From Chryseobacterium sp. MA9 (GTDB taxonomy: Bacteria > Bacteroidota > Bacteroidia > Flavobacteriales > Weeksellaceae), in contig NZ_CP075170.1 of assembly GCF_024399315.1 (NCBI RefSeq), positions 124,001 to 188,000 of the forward strand: a DNA stretch of 64,000 nt. Reading direction: 5' to 3'. Below are positions 26,852-36,000 of this stretch, piece after piece; position 1 is the stretch's first letter; each line of letters opens with the position of its first letter. Under the pieces are notes generated by a model. The model did no database searches. It was not told where the DNA came from and worked only from the letters and a program-made list of their open reading frames with translations. Position numbers and translations under genes: made by a program.

Positions 26852-27262
26852 TTAAAGTTCATTCAAATATTTTTTAAAATGTCCATGTGGTGTTTTTGAT
26901 TGTGAATCATAAAAAAACAAATTCATATCTTTTGAGTCAAATAATTTTTTATAGAAATTATAATATGAAAAAAATTCCTCATATCTATTATCGGTCATTT
27001 TAATTTCATTAAAAATAATTTCTAAACTATTAATTGATAGAGGTTGGTTTAGGGCAAAATGGTCTTTTAACCAATTCTCAAAAAATCCTTGGAATTTTTC
27101 CAAAAGTACTTCCCTGTTTATATTAAAGTCAGAAGAATTGATTAGGAGTAAATATATTTTTTCATCATCTTTTTTTATAAAAGATAAAAAGCTCTTAAAC
27201 TTTAATTCAAAATCATTACAAACAGTAATTCTTTTATTATCATATGTATATAATTTTTTCAT
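26852..27262 (-). CDS. Immunity protein for displaced toxin cassette 2
   Basis: A 136-aa soluble protein, 2 bases downstream of the tip of cassette 2, the tight spacing typical of toxin-immunity pairs. It is unrelated to the two 193-aa immunity proteins, as expected because the cassette-2 tip is also unrelated. Contains FEN WLKDHF-like helices and ends in HFKKYLNEL. Immunity role inferred from position. Confidence 0.65.
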   Translation of the reverse strand: MKKLYTYDNKRITVCNDFELKFKSFLSFIKKDDEKIYLLLINSSDFNINREVLLEKFQGFFENWLKDHFALNQPLSINSLEIIFNEIKMTDNRYEEFFSYYNFYKKLFDSKDMNLFFYDSQSKTPHGHFKKYLNEL

Positions 27263-27264
27263 TT

Positions 27265-28242
27265 TTATGGTTTTTTAAATTTCAATTCAATCCAATATAT
27301 TTCGGCAGGTCTATTACCTCCCAGGTCGAGAACATCCCAGTCATCAATTAATACTTTTGTAAATCCATTTTTCTTAGCTATTTTCCCAGTAGGAGTATTA
27401 AATGCAGAAATTTCTTTAGATAGATGATTATCTAAATAATCAAAGGAAAATGATTTTAAGTTTGTTGAAACTCCATTTTCATATTTTGCTGCAGATAGCC
27501 ATCTTGCCTGAATTCCATTTACCATCTTGCCTTGTTTTTCAAAAAAAGAGATGGATTCTTCAATAATTTCTGTGCTAAACTTTTGTTTTTGAAGGTTTCT
27601 AGGAATATTAATATCAAAAGAAAGATATCCCCCATTAGAGATACTGGCACTTCCCATTTCAACGTCTTCATAAAAATATTTTCTAACATTATTTTCATAT
27701 TTAATTTTAAGTTTATTTTTTAAAATTTCTTTTTGTGTCGGGATTTGTTCATCTAATTCATTTTTTACATTATCAAAAGATTCCTTAACTTCACTTTCAG
27801 CTGTTTTTTCTTCCAGTTTCTTAGAAAAATCATCAGACTCTTTCCTCAAAGTTTCATAATAACCTTCAAGATATTTTTGAGTTTGCTTTTCTAGTGCTAA
27901 CTCTTTTTCTGCTTTGGAAAGATTTTTCAATAAAGAAGCTTCCTCTGCAATCTTGCTTGCTTTTCCAGCCTTTAATGCCGGAACTAAAAGAGTAATAATG
28001 TCTGGCATCAGCTCTCCAAGTTCTTTATACCGGAAATATTGATTACTACCATACTTTAAATACCAATCGGGGAATTCTTTTATTGCAGTCCGAAATTTCT
28101 CCCATAGCTTTTTTAGAAAATCTTCAAATTTATAAACAATTTCATTTAAAAGATTTTCGAAAGCTTCTCCTAATGCATCTGTCAGCGCAAAGCCAACTAT
28201 GCCTGCTGAATCATACTTATAAAAAACAATTTCTGTAGCAAA
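27265..28242 (-). pseudogene. Displaced polymorphic-toxin C-terminal cassette 2 (no start)
   Basis: The frame is open from 28242 and reads TEIVFYKYDSAG, then joins the shared linker at VGFALTDALGEAFENLL, and runs to 27265. The first in-frame ATG is at 28008, in the middle of the linker, so there is no proper start. After the shared ELDE the tip differs completely from the other two: about 165 residues with FSTEIIEESISFFEKQGKM and FNTPTGKIAKKNGFTKV, which vaguely recalls an acyltransferase fold but is unassigned. Best read as a silent donor cassette; its immunity gene follows by 2 bases. Confidence 0.75.
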
Positions 28243-28248
28243 CTAGTT

Positions 28249-28830
28249 CTAATTAAAGAATTCTAATTTTTCATTTAACCAATTTTTTAATAAATCAGGA
28301 TTGTCAAGTCTTTCTTTGCAGCCTTGTAATTTTAGTTTATTTGAATTTTCTTTGAGATCAGAATATTTTAAATTACTATCTTCAAGTAATTCTATAATAT
28401 AATCTTCGGGATCATAAAATAATCCACTTAATAAAATTCCGTAATTAAAACAACTTTTTAAATCAGTCTTTGTAAGTTGGTCTTTATTTTCCAATAATAA
28501 ATCGAAAGGATTAATTTTAAAATATTTATTTAATATTATTAAATCTTTGAAATTATTTATATCCCAAATTCTAGAATCAGAATTTTTCTCTATAACTGGT
28601 CTTGGAGAGTTTTCTTTTAAAACATCTATCCAATCCTCTTTATCAAAGTTCATCCAGATCTCAGGTAGACCAATAAATAGATCTTCTTTTAAAAGTATAT
28701 TATCAATTGAAAAAGATTCAACCCAAAATTCTTTTTTGCTTTTTTTATCAAGATTTTTAAAAAATGTGCTATAGTCGTTTAGATCTTGATTGTTATTTTG
28801 TATTTGATCAATAATATCTAATGCCTTCAT
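28249..28830 (-). CDS. Immunity protein for the complete toxin
   Basis: A 193-aa protein 5 bases downstream of the 702-aa toxin gene, homologous to the immunity protein of cassette 1 along its length. Acidic, helical, soluble, no signal peptide, so it would neutralise the toxin in the cytoplasm. Family not recognised. The function is inferred from the toxin-adjacent position and from the parallel pairing at 24519/25105. Confidence 0.75.
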   Translation of the reverse strand: MKALDIIDQIQNNNQDLNDYSTFFKNLDKKSKKEFWVESFSIDNILLKEDLFIGLPEIWMNFDKEDWIDVLKENSPRPVIEKNSDSRIWDINNFKDLIILNKYFKINPFDLLLENKDQLTKTDLKSCFNYGILLSGLFYDPEDYIIELLEDSNLKYSDLKENSNKLKLQGCKERLDNPDLLKNWLNEKLEFFN

Positions 28831-28835
28831 AATAA

Positions 28836-30944
28836 TTATTTTTTTATCTTTTTTTGAATAGTTTTTGTCCCGTCAAGTGATTCTTTACTTTCATAGGTTA
28901 TACGCAACCAAGCTTTATCTAAGTTTACTCCTAATGTTTCAAAAATATCAGGAAATATGTGTGCCTCATCTAAAGTTGGCCAAAAATGACCTGATAAATT
29001 TGTAATTTTCTTTACAGTTCCCTTTCTTACAGTAAGGCCACCTGCAGCTATTATTTCGTTTTCATTCGCAAGAAATACATGTCTGAACCCTAATCTCAAT
29101 TCTCCATTATTTGTAATAACAAAATCTACATCTTCATAATTAATTAGCTTATCTACAATTCTTAGCAAACCATTATCAATTTGTACAATGCCATAAAATT
29201 TCCCATCTAAAGGATTTGGATCATTTGGATATTTATTTGTGATTGAATTAAACTTTTTTAGTTTTTCAAAGATTTTAGTATTAACTATTTCATCTAATTC
29301 ATTTTCGGCATCATCAAAAACTTCTTTAACTTCACTTTCCGCAGTTTTCCCTTCCAGTTTCTTAGAAAAATCATCAGATTCTTTCCTCAAAGTTTCATAA
29401 TAACCTTCAAGATATTTTTGAGTTTGCTTTTCTAGTGCTAACTCTTTTTCAGCTTTGGAAAGATTTTTCAATAAAGAAGCTTCCTCTGCAATCTTGCTTG
29501 CTTTTCCAGCCTTTAATGCCGGAACTAAAAGAGTAATAATGTCTGGCATCAGCTCTCCAAGTTCTTTATACCGGAAATATTGATTACTACCATACTTTAA
29601 ATACCAATCGGGGAATTCTTTTATTGCAGTCCGAAATTTCTCCCATAGCTTTTTTAGAAAATCTTCAAAATTATAAACAATTTCATTTAAAAGATTTTCG
29701 AAAGCTTCTCCTAATGCATCTGTCAGCGCAAAGCCAATTCCATCTCTTGCAATAATCATTAGTAAAGAGACTAAATCTACAATTCCGGCAACAAACTCTA
29801 TACATCCATTCCAAAGACCAACTAAAAAAGCATTGAGATTGTAAATCTCATTAAGCATTTCTCCCGCAGGTAAAATATCATCCAGTATTTTTAACCCGCT
29901 ATCTATCAAGGAAGAAAACTTATCAAACAAATATAATAAAACATTGTTTAATATTTCTTTAAAGATCTTCTCTATAATTACATCATTTTGTTCTGGTTTT
30001 GTGATGTTTTCAATCTGCTTTTTTAGCTTTGCTTTTATTGATTCTTTTATACCTTCTCTATTTTGCGGAACTATAACATTTGGTAGAAAGGCTGGTGTAA
30101 AACCTTTTTCTAATAATGCATTCCAAAACTTTTCCTCTTCATATTTTTTCAATCTCATCTGTTGAGAGATTTCTAATATCTTCTTAGGAGTATTTAAACC
30201 AATATACTCTTCACCTTGTAAAAAAAGTAAAAACCATGATAAGTCATCAAATTTCTTTTGTTTGTAATCATATTTTATAGCTTTTGCTAAAAGATTTTTT
30301 AATTCACCGGTATTAAGTTTCGTTTCTTTACTGGTTGCAGCAAATTCTAAACTTGAATCATTTTTTAACTCAAAGGGCCTTTTTAAAAATTCTGCTGTTA
30401 GTTCTTCCGCATCTGTTTGCCCTAATAATGGGAACTGATGATTTAGTTTTTGTACTGCTTTTATACCAAGTTTTACCCTTACAATTCTTCCAAAATCAAA
30501 TCTCCCATCATCTGTTTCTATTAAAAACATAACCTCATTCTCTTTTGGTTTAAAGTCCGGATTAGCATATTGTTTTAGAATTTCCTGTCCGTCAGGATTA
30601 GCATATACCACAAACTTTATATCATCCCAGTTTTCATTTATAGAATTGTTGTAAAATGAAGTCAATGCAGAACTGAACTTTTTAGGGAGATCAATAATAC
30701 TGAAATTTGTTTCATTGAAGACTCTTGCAGGTCCATAATCGGCTAATGCAAATGACGGTAATCTTTTTTCCCAATACTGTCCAAAAGGACTGTCTTTAAA
30801 TGCACTGATTTCTTCAAAAGTATTTTTTTTACTATTGAAGAAGTTTTGCTTACCAAGCAATCCATTTTGTATATCATCTTCTGAAAGGACTTTAGAACCA
30901 ATTAGATTCCCCCTTCCTTTACTATTTAAAAGATCTAAACTCAT
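28836..30944 (-). CDS. Polymorphic toxin with exchangeable C-terminus
   Basis: A 702-aa protein without a signal peptide. Residues 1-350 are a delivery-specific region with no known domain; residues about 370-405 hold a hydrophobic stretch (VAGIVDLVSLLMIIA); residues 400-552 are the linker repeated in cassettes 1 and 2, with a long helical KAEKELALEKQTQKYLEG section; residues 553-702 are the tip. The tip has NNGELRLGFRH, IAAGG and TNLSGHFWPT, close to cassette 1's tip. I do not know its activity. It is followed by its immunity gene and preceded by a terminator hairpin. Confidence 0.8.
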   Translation of the reverse strand: MSLDLLNSKGRGNLIGSKVLSEDDIQNGLLGKQNFFNSKKNTFEEISAFKDSPFGQYWEKRLPSFALADYGPARVFNETNFSIIDLPKKFSSALTSFYNNSINENWDDIKFVVYANPDGQEILKQYANPDFKPKENEVMFLIETDDGRFDFGRIVRVKLGIKAVQKLNHQFPLLGQTDAEELTAEFLKRPFELKNDSSLEFAATSKETKLNTGELKNLLAKAIKYDYKQKKFDDLSWFLLFLQGEEYIGLNTPKKILEISQQMRLKKYEEEKFWNALLEKGFTPAFLPNVIVPQNREGIKESIKAKLKKQIENITKPEQNDVIIEKIFKEILNNVLLYLFDKFSSLIDSGLKILDDILPAGEMLNEIYNLNAFLVGLWNGCIEFVAGIVDLVSLLMIIARDGIGFALTDALGEAFENLLNEIVYNFEDFLKKLWEKFRTAIKEFPDWYLKYGSNQYFRYKELGELMPDIITLLVPALKAGKASKIAEEASLLKNLSKAEKELALEKQTQKYLEGYYETLRKESDDFSKKLEGKTAESEVKEVFDDAENELDEIVNTKIFEKLKKFNSITNKYPNDPNPLDGKFYGIVQIDNGLLRIVDKLINYEDVDFVITNNGELRLGFRHVFLANENEIIAAGGLTVRKGTVKKITNLSGHFWPTLDEAHIFPDIFETLGVNLDKAWLRITYESKESLDGTKTIQKKIKK

Positions 30945-30964
30945 TTTGTGATTTTTAAGATTAA

Positions 30965-30992
30965 AAAGGCAGAGTTTTCAGGCTCTGCCTTT
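30965..30992 (-). terminator. Intrinsic terminator between 160-aa gene and toxin
   Basis: AAAGGCAGAG pairs perfectly with CTCTGCCTTT around eight bases; on the minus strand it is followed by TTTTT. It lies in the 55-base gap between the 160-aa gene and the toxin and should lower toxin transcription relative to the genes upstream. Confidence 0.8.
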
Positions 30993-30999
30993 ATTTTAA

Positions 31000-31482
31000 T
31001 TATGAGAGTTTATCCAGTTCATCTTTGTGAGCTTTCGCGAACTCCTGGAGATAATAGGTCAAAAGTTCTAAAAATCTGACTTTGTTGTTTTTCAAGAGCC
31101 ATAGCATATATTTATAGCTCGGTACTTTTACCTTGTCATGGGTCATATCTTCTGTCGGTTCTTTTAGCGGAAGCTCTATCGGGCTACTGAATTCATCATC
31201 AAGAAGATAGCTCGTCGTTTCTTTGTAGATCACCCATTCCGGAGCCGGCAAAGAGATTTTCAGCTCTTCACCGCTTTCTTTATCTTTCAAGACCTGCTCA
31301 TATCTGAAATAGATAAACTGCTGTTCAGATTTAGCATCAATGTCCAGTACACGGATACTTCTATCAAACTGGGAAAGGATTGGATGTGCGTGCATTGGTA
31401 GTTCTGCAAGGCCTAAAGAAGTCCCTTCGATATTATTAAGCACTTCCTGAATGTTTTGAGGTATAATTAAATGTTCGTTCAT
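31000..31482 (-). CDS. 160-aa accessory protein of the toxin locus
   Basis: A soluble 160-aa protein, no signal peptide. N-terminal helix (IPQNIQEVLNNIEG), a beta-rich middle (QFIYFRYEQVLKDKESGEEL) and a C-terminal helical part (LLKNNKVRFLELLTYYLQEF). Not recognised. Small proteins between a fibre-like gene and a toxin are often adaptors or chaperones for toxin loading, which is a guess from position. 21 bases after the 499-aa gene stop. Confidence 0.65.
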   Translation of the reverse strand: MNEHLIIPQNIQEVLNNIEGTSLGLAELPMHAHPILSQFDRSIRVLDIDAKSEQQFIYFRYEQVLKDKESGEELKISLPAPEWVIYKETTSYLLDDEFSSPIELPLKEPTEDMTHDKVKVPSYKYMLWLLKNNKVRFLELLTYYLQEFAKAHKDELDKLS

Positions 31483-31503
31483 GATTTTATTTTTTTTAAT
31501 GTG

Positions 31504-33003
31504 TTAAGACAATAATATTTTCCCTATTAGCGTCATACTTAATGATCCTATCCCCCCGCCGCCTCTTGTGGCCATAAACCTTCTGGGATAGAGGTCATAA
31601 GAACTGTTAAACTGTTGATACGTTTGGCCATTGCCTTCCGCAATTACATATATGACCCCATTGTAGTAGGCGATATGAATTGTATCATTTCGGGTAAGTG
31701 TTAAATTAGGACCGTTATATATTTTCCATTCGCCAGAAACTCCCGCATATACGACTCCATAGAATACGTTATCATCACCGATCAACCCACATTGCCACCA
31801 GGTAACGAAATTAGCTCCATTATTTCCTTGTGCATTATCTACAGCGAACGAAACCATAAATCCTGAATTAATATCACTTGTAGATATAAGGTAGTCGGAG
31901 GTCGTATTACATAGCAATCCTAAAGCAACCGCAGTATCATTTATCGTTCCTGAGCCACTGTTGATAACCCAATTGGCTATACCATTAAATTGACTATAGG
32001 TCAGGCCTGCTTTTACAACCAATTCCGGTGAGCTGACATTAGTTAACCCATTATGTGTTACAAATACCTGATAATAGCCTTCCGGCTTTGTACTCCAGTT
32101 GATTCCGAAATTGAGATTATTAGGGAAATTCTGCATCACCGTAAAATTATCTACACTATACTCTTCAGGAACAGGAAGGTTAGTTCCGTTTACATCTTTA
32201 ATCCTCTTAATTTTGATATAGGCATTGGGTGAAATATTATCAACAAAAAGGTTGAGACCAACCAATGTGGTATACTGGATGAAGTTTTTGGTATTATCAA
32301 TAAAAGGTAATAACAGCACATCAATTCTTGGAGTTCCTGTTGAGAAATTTTCTGTCGAAAGTTTCATATTATTTCTCCATGCTGTTTTTTCAGTATCGTT
32401 TAGTAATAAAGGATAATTTGAGATTATATTTTTTCCGTTGGTCCAGGAAACCTGTCCGGAAGCATTCTGAACCATCATCCTGCTGAATGTTGTATCTGCG
32501 GATTTATCGCTAAGTCCTGTAATCGAATAATAAAGCCCTGAAGTATTGAGCGTCCAGTTGGCTCCTAAGGTAAGCCCGGCTCCGGCCACTGTTGTCAGGG
32601 ATGAATTGGCAATATTCTTGCCCAGGTCTCCCGCAGGAAGTTTTGCAGCTTCTCCATTAACATTCAATCCTATGATCTTTGGATAATCCTGGGCATTACC
32701 ATCTACCTCCGGAATATCTAATTTTAGGGTTAATCTTTCCCGGGTATTGGTATTGTACTGCGCCTGGGTTGTAATTCCTTCTGAAATAAGATCCAGATCT
32801 GAAATGCTGACATGGTCGTCTGACAGCTCTACCGGGATTGATCCTTCAACCACGGCATGGGTTTTTAAGTCTCCATTGGAATCAATGGCATAGTCTGTAT
32901 AAGTAGCAGAGCCTAATGCCGCTACCTGGTAAATGACGTTAATCTCCCTTTCACCCGCTGGAGGCAGGGCATTTACTCTTATAATTTTTCCTATATTGGA
33001 CAT
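31504..33003 (-). CDS. Fibre- or adhesin-like protein
   Basis: A 499-aa protein, no signal peptide. The N-terminus (GKIIRVNALPPAGEREINVI) and the central region (TTVAGAGLTLGANWTLNTSG, then KIRIND-free Asn/Gly/Thr-rich strands) resemble phage tail-fibre or baseplate-wedge-attached receptor-binding proteins of Bacteroidetes phages. The last 150 residues (WWQCGLIGDDNVFYGVVYAG and TRGGGGIGSLSMTLIGKIL) look like a beta-sandwich binding head. Likely the target-recognition part of the toxin system; fold is an inference. 28 bases after the 1215-aa gene. Confidence 0.6.
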   Translation of the reverse strand: MSNIGKIIRVNALPPAGEREINVIYQVAALGSATYTDYAIDSNGDLKTHAVVEGSIPVELSDDHVSISDLDLISEGITTQAQYNTNTRERLTLKLDIPEVDGNAQDYPKIIGLNVNGEAAKLPAGDLGKNIANSSLTTVAGAGLTLGANWTLNTSGLYYSITGLSDKSADTTFSRMMVQNASGQVSWTNGKNIISNYPLLLNDTEKTAWRNNMKLSTENFSTGTPRIDVLLLPFIDNTKNFIQYTTLVGLNLFVDNISPNAYIKIKRIKDVNGTNLPVPEEYSVDNFTVMQNFPNNLNFGINWSTKPEGYYQVFVTHNGLTNVSSPELVVKAGLTYSQFNGIANWVINSGSGTINDTAVALGLLCNTTSDYLISTSDINSGFMVSFAVDNAQGNNGANFVTWWQCGLIGDDNVFYGVVYAGVSGEWKIYNGPNLTLTRNDTIHIAYYNGVIYVIAEGNGQTYQQFNSSYDLYPRRFMATRGGGGIGSLSMTLIGKILLS

Positions 33004-33031
33004 GCTTTTTATTTTTTAATTAAAGGATTTT

Positions 33032-36000
33032 TTACAGCCAGTCTCCGGTAATGATTTTTTGTTCTTCACCCGGCTGCACGCCCAGGAGGTTATCATTTGG
33101 TACAAAATTGAACTTCTCCGGAGTAATTACTTCTGACGGCACTTCAAAATCATCAGGGTTTTCTGTAGTAAATGGTAATGCATGCGCTACTTTTAAACCA
33201 ATACTTTCTGCCTGAAGGATATTTAATGCCGTAGGGATTCTTGTCAGCCATGCCTTTCCTTCTTTTTTACCTTTAGGTTCTTTCATTTCATCTACGATCG
33301 ATAAGTACAATTCATCCCCAATAACAGGAACTTCGCCGCCATTCCAGATCTTGCCGGTAGCCAGGTAGAACTGAACGGAATCTTCAAAACCGGGACGCAC
33401 CGTTACAATTACTCTAGCCATACCGCTCTGTAGGAAATTTCTAAACAAAGGATCCGTATTTTCTGACTGATACAAATCCACCCAGTTTTGCCTGTTCGCC
33501 CAATAGTAAGGATACAGGTAATAAGAGAGATTATCCCACTCAAAAGCCTGTTCCATGAATTTTACAAAAGCTGTGTACTTGTCGAGTTTTGAAGAAAGTA
33601 CGGTTTCATAATCGTTAAATGAGCCTCCCTGTGTAAGTCCGGATAAACCATATCCATGGGTAGAACCAGCAGCTCTGTCAGACATGTAGGAAATACAATT
33701 TTTGCGTAAAACAGTATTTTCAATCTGTCTGTAGAAATTTGGATTTGAATCCTTAATAACTACGGCTTTATTATCCGCCTCAGCTTTAGCATTATTGTAA
33801 GCTATAAGAGCATCTTCATAGGCATTGATAATAGCATTGAAGGTTTTTTGCAGCCATGCATTTTTAGCCTCCTGAGTAAGCCGGCACGTGATATTTAAAG
33901 CCCCCTGCATAATTGGGCTTTCTCCTGTTGCAAATGAGAATTCAAGTTTATCTTTTACATTTAACCCGTCGATGGTGCCGCTTTTTTGGGTATCTGCGGT
34001 ACTCATGATCCATGACGTGCTTTTACCCGCTATAGACATAAAGGCAGCATGGTTACCAAGAAAGCCATGAGGCCAGGTATTGAACACATACTCAACACTG
34101 GTAGCAGCATATCCTTCAGGAATAATAACTTCCCCGTTTCCATTTACGACCTGGGTATTTCCGTCATCTTTACCGCTAAATCCAGGATCCCGACCCGTAA
34201 AAGCCTTGGTGATGGAAAAAGACTCCATGGGCTTTTCATCAAGCTCTGCATTATATTTACCCATCCAGTATTTCAATTTCACCTCATTGGATAAAGCGCT
34301 GTAATCACTAATCTGCATATCACTATCTGCTCTCGGATCAACAGGTTTTATCAAGTCCATCTGGTCAGGGTCTTTTATTTCTTTCATCCCTAATAAATGA
34401 AGCCTGGCGGGTTCAGGGATCATGAACTCAAACATCGTTCTTTTGCCATAATTATAGATCTGGTTTTTCATGAGTTTATCAACCCATCTATATACCCCGA
34501 CAACATGTTTATCACCTTTTCTGTTATCCAGGCCGTGAGAATTATTTTCTTCAAATTCATCAATGATTTTTTCAATTCTTTCTTCATGAATTTTTGTTAC
34601 AATCCTATCCATCGCCCTGGAGGTGATATCCTGAGCCTGTGTTGTGGCTTGTCTGGTGCTTTCTTCTTTTGATGTCTGATGAGCATTACTTAAGCCTAAA
34701 CTTGTATTAATATTAAAGCCTCCACCACTATAACCTGCGCTTACACCAAATTGTGTGCTGTTATCGGAAGCTTCCTGCAAAATTTTTGAAATCTCGCTCT
34801 GCATTTCAAAACGATTGGCTGTAGTGGTATCCGTAAGCTGTTCCCGTTCCGTATCTGATGATGTAGTGGTTGTGTTTTCACTTCTTCTTAATCTTCTGGT
34901 AGATTTTTCGCGGTATTCCCTGGCCATCACGTTTTCTATATGGGCAACTTCGCCCTCTACATAAGCATGGGTACTTTGCTCCACCTTTAAATAATCGGCG
35001 ATACCAATGTTTTTAAACCCAAACCCGGAAGGGATAAAGTTATTTTCATCGTCAATGATCTCAGGATCTTCCCCTTCTTCAACCTGAAGAACAAAATCTC
35101 CTGTATTGCATGCTCTTGCCGTAATACCGGGAACGGTAAACTCGGCAACCCTACCGTTAACAAACACCACTTTAACCCTTAAGGTAGAATCCTGAATGGC
35201 ATAAAAATCTACACCTGGACTGTATAAATCATTTAAGAAAATGGTATTTCCCGTTCTGGTTTTAACAAAGTAGTCTCCGTCAATTGAGGTGGGTGATCCA
35301 TTGGGAGTGAGGGTATAGGATAACAAGTTCACATCCCATGAAGAATCCGGAACATTCAAAGCCAGGTTAAGAGTATACCATTTGTATATGAAATATGGGC
35401 AAACCTGGAAAGTAAATGGAACAGAAATAGTCCTTGAGGCGGGAATGAGAATACCTCCGATGCTTTTATAAACTTCTTCATTTCCCTGAAAATTCTGGAC
35501 GATTAGGTTATTAAGTTCCTCGACATTTTTATCAACAGCAGTATTGATTTCTACAAATGTATTCCTCCCTTCTAAAACAGATTCAAGATCACTAATGCTT
35601 TCTTCCACAGAACGTAGAGACGGCTCTTTTTCGGGATCAAACTTATATCCCAGGACATCGAGTAAAGCTTCTAAATTTTCCGGTTTTAGTTCTGTTACCA
35701 ACGATTCCGCACTTACCTCATCCCTAAACTTGAATTCGAACTCCGGCAGTCTTGGAAAAGGAACTGCCGGGAGCTGCTGGCATGGGTCTTCAGGGTTGTA
35801 TTCTGTCCCGGGAGGTCTGGTGCTGCAATATTCTTGTTTAGAATCAGCAACAGCTTTGTTATATTCTTCAAGAAGAGGAATCACTCTCTCTTGATGTGCT
35901 TGATTCTGAATTTTAAATTCTGCCTGGTAGTCTTTATTGTATTGTTTTACGATGACAGAAAGATTCCTGTTCAGCAGCTCAATTCTACTAAGCTTCATTT

